From an uncultured Peptococcaceae bacterium (lineage in GTDB: Bacteria > Bacillota > Desulfotomaculia > Desulfotomaculales > Desulfallaceae), in assembly GCA_913064925.1 (NCBI GenBank), contig CAJYBN010000178.1, forward strand, positions 1 through 5,711: DNA of 5,711 nucleotides, read 5' to 3'. The notes under the pieces are model-generated. The model had not been told where the DNA came from, made no database searches, and worked only from the letters and a program-made list of their open reading frames with translations. Each line of letters opens with the position of its first letter. Positions within the stretch are counted from its first letter, which is position 1. The position numbers and the translations under genes are program-made. Positions 1-5,711 of the stretch are shown here, in pieces.

Positions 1-21
1 CAGGGTGGCAAATGTATTCAC
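1..21. other. Host flank left of the IS, ending in the TTCAC target motif
   Basis: These bases lie outside the proposed insertion sequence. They end in TTCAC (17-21), the same pentamer that ends the element on the right. IS200/IS605 elements insert 3' of a short fixed motif without duplicating it, so this is read as the target/TAM motif. By the usual str operon order this should be the tail of the rpsL-rpsG intergenic region, but the stretch is too short to show any rpsL sequence. Confidence 0.5.
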
Positions 22-45
22 AAACATCTGTTCTAGTGCTATAAT
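17..45 (+). promoter_or_regulatory. Sigma-A-type promoter spanning the IS left junction
   Basis: The -35 TTCACA (17-22) matches TTGACA at 5 of 6 positions. It is 17 bp from a perfect -10 TATAAT (40-45). The predicted start is near base 52, only about 4 nt before the ATG at 56, so the message would be almost leaderless. The first five bases of the -35 are the external TTCAC target motif and the sixth is the first base of the IS. It should drive tnpA-tnpB and could read through to rpsG. The call is based on sequence only. Confidence 0.6.
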
Positions 46-99
46 CATGGTATAAATGGAAAAACGAACCACTGCGTCTACAATATCAATTACCATATC

Positions 100-564
100 G
101 TGTTTTGCCCAAAATACCGGCATAAGGTAATTACCGGCAGGGTAGAAGACGTCGTGAAACTGACAATCCAAGAAATCTGCAACACTTACGGATACACACT
201 CATCCAGATGGAAACTATGCCGGATCACCTGCACATTTTCCTGTCTGCTCCGCCCACGGTGGCCCCTACCGATATTGTCCGGAAACTCAAAAGCATTACC
301 GCCAACAAAATATTCTCTTCCTTTCCCGGCCTTAAAAAGAAATACTTCTGGGGCAGCGGGATGCGGAGCATAGGCTACTGCATCGGTACAGCCGGTAATG
401 TAAGCGCCGAAACTATCCGCAAATACATCGAAGCTCAAAGATCATTTCGGAAGAAAGTGAAACCAAATGAGCCGGTGCAAAAACAATGTGGTCAAGAAAC
501 TGAAAATTCATTCTCCGGAGCAAGCCGTAGACATTCTGGTGGAAAAGTTTCCCCTGCACCTTAA
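100..564 (+). CDS. tnpA: IS200/IS605 transposase TnpA (Y1 HUH), probably frameshifted at its N-terminus
   Basis: TnpA is a dimeric HUH endonuclease that cuts and rejoins single-stranded transposon ends, excising a circle and inserting it 3' of a short target. Counted from the GTG at 100, the HUH motif is PDHLHIF with H43 and H45, and the nucleophile is Y109 in IRKYIEAQ. CPKYR at residues 3-7 is a family hallmark. The GTG start is doubtful because homology continues upstream in the same frame: codons 61-99 read KTNHCVYNINYHI, the usual first beta strand. No start codon exists there before the in-frame TAG at 34-36. An ATG at 56 sits in the other frame and reaches this frame only by a -1 shift in the five-A run 60-64. 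The gene is therefore broken, made by slippage, or contains a homopolymer error. Its last 98 nt overlap tnpB, and the tail after about residue 120 looks unconserved. I see no good Shine-Dalgarno. Family identity is secure; activity is not. Confidence 0.85.
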   Translation: MFCPKYRHKVITGRVEDVVKLTIQEICNTYGYTLIQMETMPDHLHIFLSAPPTVAPTDIVRKLKSITANKIFSSFPGLKKKYFWGSGMRSIGYCIGTAGNVSAETIRKYIEAQRSFRKKVKPNEPVQKQCGQETENSFSGASRRHSGGKVSPAP

Positions 565-1717
565 CCCGGAGCAAACTCTTTTAGCCCGCAGCCTGCAAAT
601 GGAAGCGGCCAAAGCCTGGAACGCCGCCTGCAACATCCACCGTACCATATACGGCAGGTATGGTTACTGGCTGAGCGAAGGTGCAATTAAAGCGCTGCTT
701 AAAGGCAAGTTCAGCCTCCACTCCCAATCGGTGCAGGCCGTGGTGGAAACCTACTTCGAGTGCTGCGAGCGTACCAGGGAACTGCACCTGCAGGGTCACA
801 CTGAATGGAAATACCCTTACCGCCGGAAAAGGTTTTTCACCGTTACCTGGAAAAAAGCCGCCATTACCCATAAAGGGCGTATATTGAAACTTTCCAGCGG
901 TTGGGGCAGGGAACCGTTGATTGTAAAACTCCCGCAAAGGCTTACCAGCACCGCAATCCTGCAAGCGCAACTGGTCTGGCACCGTAATCAATACTGGCTG
1001 CACGTGACGGTGGAGAAACCGGCCCTGTTAAAAGTTCAGGGCAACGTTTGTGCGGCCATCGACCCGGGCGAAGTACATGCCCTGACCATCACCGACGGTG
1101 AGGAAGCTTTAGTGATCAGTGGCAGGCTGCTCCGGTCGCTCAACCGGTTGAGAAACAAAGTTTTGCGCAAATTGCAGCGGGCCATCTCCAAAACGAAGAA
1201 AAACTCTCGGAAACGCAAAAAGCTGCTGGCTAAAAAATACCGCTTCCTCAACTGGATTGAACGGAGGGTTGAACATATTCTGCACACCATATCCGCCAAC
1301 ACCGTCCGCTGGTGCCTGGGAAGGAGCGTTAAAACGGTCTACATCGGCAACCCTAAAGGTGTGCGTAAGAAGGATTGCGGTAAAAAGCACAACCAGCGCA
1401 TGGGTCAATGGGCCTTCGGCAAGCTGCGCGATTTGCTGACATACAAGCTCAAACGTCACGGCATAGAGCTGATTCCGGTGGATGAGCGCGGCACCTCCGG
1501 CACCTGCCCGGTATGCGGGGAGTACACCGGACAGACCGGACGCGTATACCGGTGCGGCAATGCTTCCTGCGGATTCACTGGAATTCACCGGGACGTGCTG
1601 GGAGCCAGCGGCATCCTGGACAAAGCTCTGCACGGAAGTTTCACCAGGTACCGCAAGCTGCCCGGAAAAGTGGAATACCTGCGGCCGCAAGTATTGGCGC
1701 CGAAAAGAGCCGCTTAA
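467..1717 (+). CDS. tnpB: TnpB, RNA-guided RuvC-like nuclease of an IS605-type element
   Basis: TnpB proteins, ancestors of Cas12, bind an omega-RNA from the element's right end and cut DNA next to the target motif, which helps keep the element at its site. The 416-aa length is typical. The N-terminal part has the usual LNPEQ...AWNAACN segment (about 32-56). A Lys/Arg-rich helical stretch (about 228-270) lies between RuvC-I and RuvC-II. The RuvC acidic residues are all present: D199 in AAIDPG, E340 in VDERGTSGTCPVCG, and D376 in GIHRDVLGAS. A four-Cys zinc ribbon (C347, C350, C363, C368) sits between the last two. RuvC-III reads HRDVLGA instead of the common DRDxNAA. The frame is uninterrupted. 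The ATG at 467 overlaps tnpA by 98 nt and has only a weak purine-rich leader, so translation may be coupled. A GTG at 488 (VVKKLK...) is an alternative start that would keep all recognised motifs. Confidence 0.93.
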   Translation: MSRCKNNVVKKLKIHSPEQAVDILVEKFPLHLNPEQTLLARSLQMEAAKAWNAACNIHRTIYGRYGYWLSEGAIKALLKGKFSLHSQSVQAVVETYFECCERTRELHLQGHTEWKYPYRRKRFFTVTWKKAAITHKGRILKLSSGWGREPLIVKLPQRLTSTAILQAQLVWHRNQYWLHVTVEKPALLKVQGNVCAAIDPGEVHALTITDGEEALVISGRLLRSLNRLRNKVLRKLQRAISKTKKNSRKRKKLLAKKYRFLNWIERRVEHILHTISANTVRWCLGRSVKTVYIGNPKGVRKKDCGKKHNQRMGQWAFGKLRDLLTYKLKRHGIELIPVDERGTSGTCPVCGEYTGQTGRVYRCGNASCGFTGIHRDVLGASGILDKALHGSFTRYRKLPGKVEYLRPQVLAPKRAA

Positions 1718-1855
1718 GACGTATCTACGATGAGTAGTAGACGCCCATGGACCGGGCCTTCCCGGCAAATGTCGGGATGTAGCTCACGAGGAAAGCGTAA
1801 GACCTGCGCTTTAGCAGGCGGCATTCCAATGACATGAGAAACCTTCGCGGAGAAG

Positions 1856-1876
1856 CCTCTGGGCTTGTCCCGGAGG
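1856..1876 (+). repeat. Right-end hairpin (HP-R) of the IS
   Basis: CCTCTGGG (1856-1863) pairs with CCCGGAGG (1869-1876) around a 5-nt loop, giving an 8-bp stem with one T-G wobble. It is 3 nt from the TTCAC cleavage motif, the geometry expected for the single-strand hairpin bound by TnpA. Just 5' of it, GAA (1852-1854) can pair with the TTC of the cleavage motif (1880-1882), like the guide sequences of IS608/ISDra2. In RNA the same hairpin would be the last element of the omega-RNA scaffold. An alternative 5-bp stem AAGCC/GGCTT (1853-1857/1862-1866) competes with it. It is not followed by a U-tract, so it does not look like an intrinsic terminator. Confidence 0.7.
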
Positions 1877-1879
1877 AGG

Positions 1880-1884
1880 TTCAC
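1880..1884 (+). other. Right cleavage motif TTCAC, end of the IS
   Basis: TTCAC here is identical to the left target motif at 17-21. It is placed directly after the right-end hairpin, so the right nick by TnpA is expected after base 1884. Matching left and right motifs mean an excised circle would carry TTCAC next to the left-end sequence AAACATCTG. Confidence 0.6.
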
Positions 1885-1925
1885 TGACGCTGACTTGTTT
1901 ATCTCCAACAGAAGGGGGGAAACGA
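1885..1925 (+). promoter_or_regulatory. Remaining rpsG leader with Shine-Dalgarno (guide-encoding host flank)
   Basis: These 41 bases of host DNA separate the IS from rpsG. They contain the ribosome binding site, a six-G run at 1914-1919 in AAGGGGGGA, 6 nt before the ATG. No convincing promoter is visible: TTCACT at 1880 has no good -10 at the right distance. rpsG should therefore depend on transcription arriving through or from the IS. The first part also serves as the expected TnpB guide. Confidence 0.6.
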
Positions 1926-2396
1926 ATGCCGAGGAGAGGTGCTGCGCCGAAGCGCGACGTTATGCCCGATCCGGTATACAACAGCAAGGTTGTGACCAAG
2001 CTGATCAACCAGGTGATGCTGGACGGCAAAAGGAGCCTGGCGGAGAAAATTTGCTACGGCGCGTTTGACATAATTCGTGAGAAAACGGGCAAAGACCCCA
2101 TGGAAGTTTTCGAGCAGGCCATGAAAAACGTTATGCCCGTTTTGGAGGTCAAGGCCCGGCGCGTCGGCGGCGCCAACTACCAGGTTCCCGTCGAGGTCAG
2201 GCCCGAGCGCAGGCAGACGCTGGCCATCCGCTGGATTACCATGTACGCGCGGCAGCGCAGCGGTAAGCCCATGCAGGAGTGCCTGGCGGAAGAAATCATG
2301 GAGGCGGCCAACAATACCGGTGCGTCTGTAAAGCGGAAAGAAGACACGCATAAAATGGCAGAGGCTAACAAGGCGTTTGCCCATTACAGGTGGTAG
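1926..2396 (+). CDS. rpsG: Small subunit ribosomal protein S7
   Basis: S7 binds the 3' major domain of 16S rRNA, nucleates assembly of the 30S head, and lines the E-site and mRNA exit region. The 156-aa product has the standard bacterial length. It has the conserved basic N-terminal arm MPRRGAAPKRD, the helix region VVTKLINQVMLDGKRSLAEKI (22-42), the beta-hairpin motif RRVGGANYQVPVEV (78-91) and the C-terminal end NKAFAHYRW. The start is fixed by the MPRR N-terminus and the G-rich Shine-Dalgarno. fusA starts 17 bp downstream. In E. coli S7 represses its operon by binding the S12-S7 intercistronic mRNA; here the IS appears to occupy that interval, so any such site would be displaced or altered. 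I see no sequence damage in the gene. Confidence 0.98.
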   Translation: MPRRGAAPKRDVMPDPVYNSKVVTKLINQVMLDGKRSLAEKICYGAFDIIREKTGKDPMEVFEQAMKNVMPVLEVKARRVGGANYQVPVEVRPERRQTLAIRWITMYARQRSGKPMQECLAEEIMEAANNTGASVKRKEDTHKMAEANKAFAHYRW

Positions 2397-2402
2397 AAAA
2401 AA

Positions 2403-2408
2403 GGGGGG
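2403..2408 (+). promoter_or_regulatory. fusA ribosome binding site (six-G run)
   Basis: AAAAAAGGGGGG lies 5 nt before the ATG at 2414 and fixes the fusA start. Like the rpsG site it uses a run of G, pairing with the anti-Shine-Dalgarno through a G-U wobble in place of the A in GGAGG. Confidence 0.75.
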
Positions 2409-2413
2409 TCTTC

Positions 2414-4486
2414 ATGGCGAGGCTATTTCCGCTGGAAAGAACACGCAATATAGGCATCATGGCACACATCGACGCCGGAAAGACCACCACCACTGAGCGC
2501 ATCCTTTTTTACACGGGCAGGGTGCATAAGTTGGGCGAAGTGCACGACGGAGCGGCAACCATGGACTGGATGGTGCAGGAGCAGGAGCGCGGCATCACCA
2601 TCACCTCTGCCGCTACTTCGTGTCAGTGGAGAGATCACTGCATAAACATTATTGATACACCCGGGCACGTGGACTTTACCATTGAAGTGGAACGCTCGCT
2701 GCGGGTGCTGGACGGAGCCGTGGCTGTGTTTTGCTCGGTCGGCGGCGTGGAGCCCCAGTCCGAAACGGTCTGGCGTCAGGCCGACAAGTACCGGGTGCCC
2801 AGAATTGCCTATGTCAACAAGATGGACCGCATAGGTGCCGATTATTTTCGGGTCATTGAAATGATCCGCAAGAGACTGGGGGCCAACCCGGTGGCCGTGC
2901 AGCTGCCCATCGGGGTGGAGGAAAATTTCCAGGGCGTTGTGGATCTTATACGCGCCAAGTCCATAAAATATATCGACGACCTGGGCACCAGGAGCGAGGA
3001 AACCGATATCCCCGACGATATGCGGGAAATGGTGGCCCAGTACCGGGAGAAGCTCCTGGAAACCGTCGCCGAATTAGACGAAGAGCTGATGCTGAAGTAC
3101 CTGGAAGGGGAAGAAATCACCCCCGAAGAAATCAAGGCCGCCCTGCGCAAGGGTACGCTGGCGGTGAAAATCATCCCCGTGCTTTGCGGCTCGTCCTTCA
3201 AGAACAAAGGTGTACAGCCGCTGCTGGATGCCATTGTGGACTACCTGCCGGCACCTACCGACGTGTACGCCGTGCGCGGCGTGAACCCGGAAACCGGCGA
3301 GGAGGATACGCGGTTGGCCGACGACGACGCGCCCTTTGCGGCCCTGGCCTTTAAAATCATGACCGATTCCTACGTGGGGAAGCTGACTTATTTCCGGGTT
3401 TATTCTGGGAGCATCACCAGCGGCATGCATGTTTTAAACTCCACCAAAGGCAAGCGCGAGCGCATCGGGCGCATACTGCGCATGCATGCCAACCACCGGG
3501 AGGAAGTCAAGGAAATATACGCCGGCGACATAGTAGCGGCAGTGGGATTACGGGATACCACCACGGGGGATACCCTGTGCGATGAAAAACACCCCATATT
3601 GCTGGAATCGATGGAATTTCCCGAGCCGGTCATTTCCGTGGCCATTGAGCCCAAAACCAAGGCGGACCAGGACAAAATGGCCGTGGCCCTGCAAAAGCTG
3701 GGTGAAGAGGACCCTACTTTCAGGGTGCAGGTAGACGCCGAAACAGGCCAAACCATCATCAGCGGCATGGGTGAGCTGCACCTGGAAATCATCGTCGACC
3801 GGCTGCTGCGCGAGTTCAAGGTGGAGGCCAACGTGGGTAAACCCCAGGTGGCCTACAAGGAAACCATCCGCAAAAAGGTTAAAGCCGAGGGTAAATTTAT
3901 CCGCCAAACGGGAGGCCGCGGGCAGTACGGCCACGTGGTCATCGAAATCGAACCGGCCGAGCCCGGCACGGGTTTGGAGTTCAACAACAAGATAGTCGGG
4001 GGCGTCATCCCCAAGGAATATATACCGGCAGTGGAAAACGGCATCACCGAGGCCATGTCCAACGGGGTTCTGGCCTCCTACCCGCTGGTGGACCTGCGGG
4101 TCAACCTGCTGGACGGCTCTTACCACGACGTGGACTCTTCGGAGATGGCCTTCAAAATCGCGGGCAGCATGGCGCTGCAGAACGCGGCCAAAAAGGCCGA
4201 CCCGATGCTGCTGGAGCCCGTGATGAAGGTGGAAGTCGTGGTGCTGGAAGAGTACATGGGCGACGTGATCAGCGACATTAACGCCCGCCGGGGACGCATC
4301 GAGGAAATGGAACCCCGCGGGGCCAACAGGGTCATCCATGCTTACGTGCCCCTGGCGGAAATGTTCGGCTATGCTACCGAACTACGTTCCCGTACCCAGG
4401 GCCGGGGCACTTATACCATGCAGTTCAGCCATTACGAGGAAGTACCGCAAAATATAGCAGAAAATATAATTTCCCGAAGATACTAA
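2414..4486 (+). CDS. fusA: Translation elongation factor G (EF-G)
   Basis: EF-G is the GTPase that drives tRNA-mRNA translocation and, with RRF, ribosome recycling. The ATG at 2414 gives MARLFPLERTRNIGIMAHID and 690 aa, the normal length. A GTG at 2390 would add eight unconserved residues, overlap rpsG and ignore the Shine-Dalgarno. GTPase motifs are AHIDAGKT (17-24), switch I RGITIT (59-64), DTPGH (81-85), NKMD (135-138) and CGSSFKNKG (258-266). Domain II includes AFKIMTD (312-318). Domain IV carries TGGRGQYGHV (499-508) and the tip loop YHDVDSSEMAF (570-580), with H571 equivalent to the translocation His of E. coli EF-G. Domain V includes GDVISDINARRGRIEEME (616-633). All motifs are intact, so this is the housekeeping form. 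It lies 17 bp after rpsG and 21 bp before tuf, in one operon. Confidence 0.98.
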   Translation: MARLFPLERTRNIGIMAHIDAGKTTTTERILFYTGRVHKLGEVHDGAATMDWMVQEQERGITITSAATSCQWRDHCINIIDTPGHVDFTIEVERSLRVLDGAVAVFCSVGGVEPQSETVWRQADKYRVPRIAYVNKMDRIGADYFRVIEMIRKRLGANPVAVQLPIGVEENFQGVVDLIRAKSIKYIDDLGTRSEETDIPDDMREMVAQYREKLLETVAELDEELMLKYLEGEEITPEEIKAALRKGTLAVKIIPVLCGSSFKNKGVQPLLDAIVDYLPAPTDVYAVRGVNPETGEEDTRLADDDAPFAALAFKIMTDSYVGKLTYFRVYSGSITSGMHVLNSTKGKRERIGRILRMHANHREEVKEIYAGDIVAAVGLRDTTTGDTLCDEKHPILLESMEFPEPVISVAIEPKTKADQDKMAVALQKLGEEDPTFRVQVDAETGQTIISGMGELHLEIIVDRLLREFKVEANVGKPQVAYKETIRKKVKAEGKFIRQTGGRGQYGHVVIEIEPAEPGTGLEFNNKIVGGVIPKEYIPAVENGITEAMSNGVLASYPLVDLRVNLLDGSYHDVDSSEMAFKIAGSMALQNAAKKADPMLLEPVMKVEVVVLEEYMGDVISDINARRGRIEEMEPRGANRVIHAYVPLAEMFGYATELRSRTQGRGTYTMQFSHYEEVPQNIAENIISRRY

Positions 4487-4491
4487 CCCGC

Positions 4492-4498
4492 AAGGAGG
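4492..4498 (+). promoter_or_regulatory. tuf ribosome binding site
   Basis: AAGGAGG, a full-consensus Shine-Dalgarno, is 9 nt before the tuf ATG at 4508, inside the 21-bp fusA-tuf gap. It is stronger than the G-run sites of rpsG and fusA, in line with the need for far more EF-Tu than EF-G. Confidence 0.85.
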
Positions 4499-4507
4499 AA
4501 TCAAACC

Positions 4508-5710
<1,203 letters not shown>

Positions 5711-5711
5711 A

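Larger units (their letters stand above)
22..1884 (+). mobile_element. IS200/IS605-family insertion sequence (tnpA + tnpB)
   Basis: An element of about 1.86 kb, the usual size for a tnpA-tnpB IS605-type element. It holds a Y1 HUH transposase gene, an overlapping tnpB, and a structured right end. The boundaries are inferred from a TTCAC just outside the left edge (17-21), a TTCAC that ends the element (1880-1884), and an 8-bp hairpin (1856-1876) lying 3 nt before the right TTCAC. There are no terminal inverted repeats and no target duplication, as expected for this family. Precise excision would leave TTCAC joined to TGACGCTGAC. I see no equally convincing left-end hairpin, so the left boundary rests on the motif. 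TnpA appears frameshifted and TnpB intact, so the copy may no longer move by itself but could still make nuclease and guide RNA. It lies in the same direction as, and 41 bp upstream of, rpsG. Confidence 0.85.
1718..1904 (+). ncRNA. Putative omega-RNA (reRNA) scaffold with guide extending into host DNA
   Basis: In TnpB systems the guide RNA is the transcript of the right end, often overlapping the 3' part of tnpB, and the guide is the host sequence just past the element. Here the non-coding right end is strongly structured. Hairpins include CCGGG/CCCGG (1752-1756/1761-1765), an alternative TCCCGGC/GTCGGGA (1760-1766/1771-1777), CCTGC/GCAGG (1803-1807/1814-1818), CTTC/GAAG (1843-1846/1852-1855) and the terminal 8-bp hairpin 1856-1876. 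Some overlap and cannot form together. The scaffold should end at 1884, and the guide would begin TGACGCTGACTTGTTT (1885-1900). The 5' end is not determined and may lie inside tnpB, since TnpB can process its own mRNA. The role follows from family knowledge and structure; expression is not shown. Confidence 0.65.

Noticed and set aside
40..54. Left-end hairpin TATA(40-43)/TATA(51-54)
   Set aside because: Only four A-T pairs with a poor interior; it overlaps the -10 box and is too weak to call as the TnpA-bound left hairpin.
1109..1768. Long antisense open frame (219 codons) across tnpB
   Set aside because: It mirrors the well-supported tnpB frame, has no recognisable family motif and has no promoter or ribosome site that I can see.
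1856..1890. Right-end hairpin as an intrinsic terminator
   Set aside because: The stem is followed by AGGTTCACTGACG with no T-tract, and termination here would silence the essential genes downstream.
1880..1903. Promoter for rpsG starting at TTCACT
   Set aside because: At 15-19 bp spacing the best -10 candidates (TTTATC, TATCTC) match the consensus poorly.
2390..2413. Upstream GTG start for fusA giving eight extra residues
   Set aside because: It overlaps rpsG, adds unconserved residues and lies upstream of the G-run Shine-Dalgarno that fits ATG 2414.
3548..4339. Long antisense open frame (263 codons) across fusA
   Set aside because: It is His/Val-rich, low-complexity-looking translation of the strand opposite conserved EF-G domains, typical of a shadow frame in GC-rich DNA.
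4465..4470. Perfect TATAAT near the end of fusA, possible separate tuf promoter
   Set aside because: It encodes part of AENIISRRY in EF-G, no TTGACA-like -35 lies 15-19 bp upstream and there is no extended -10, so chance is likely.

Overview
The window carries part of a bacterial str (streptomycin) operon, rpsG (ribosomal protein S7), fusA (EF-G) and tuf (EF-Tu). Immediately upstream, in the same direction, is an IS200/IS605-family insertion sequence. All genes are on the + strand. The str genes look like a Gram-positive, moderately GC-rich member of the Clostridia. The Cys-rich insert in EF-Tu and the style of the IS right end resemble, from memory, Desulfotomaculum/Pelotomaculum-type Peptococcaceae. 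That placement is inference and was not tested by a search.

Layout: bases 1-21 appear to be host flank. Bases 22-1884 (1863 bp) are the proposed IS, bounded on the left by an external TTCAC (17-21) and ending on the right in its own TTCAC (1880-1884). It encodes TnpA, an HUH/Y1 single-strand transposase whose N-terminus is out of frame with the only plausible ATG. It also encodes TnpB, an intact RuvC-like RNA-guided nuclease of 416 aa, and a structured 3' region (about 1718-1884) expected to be the omega-RNA (reRNA) scaffold. The first roughly 16-20 bases of host DNA after 1884 would be its guide. Bases 1885-1925 are the rpsG leader. They are followed by rpsG (1926-2396), fusA (2414-4486) and tuf (4508-5710), with 17- and 21-bp gaps and a Shine-Dalgarno before each gene, as in a co-transcribed operon.

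The str genes work together: S7 nucleates the 30S head, EF-Tu delivers aminoacyl-tRNA and EF-G drives translocation. In most Firmicutes rpsL (S12) lies directly upstream of rpsG, so the IS probably sits in the rpsL-rpsG gap, although rpsL is outside the window. No strong promoter or intrinsic terminator is visible between the IS and rpsG, so the essential genes probably depend on transcription passing through the IS.

The most interesting points are these. A guide RNA system has its guide in an essential operon leader. TnpA looks frameshifted while TnpB looks intact. A consensus-like promoter takes its -35 from the target motif itself, so it would be re-formed at every insertion and at an excised-circle junction.
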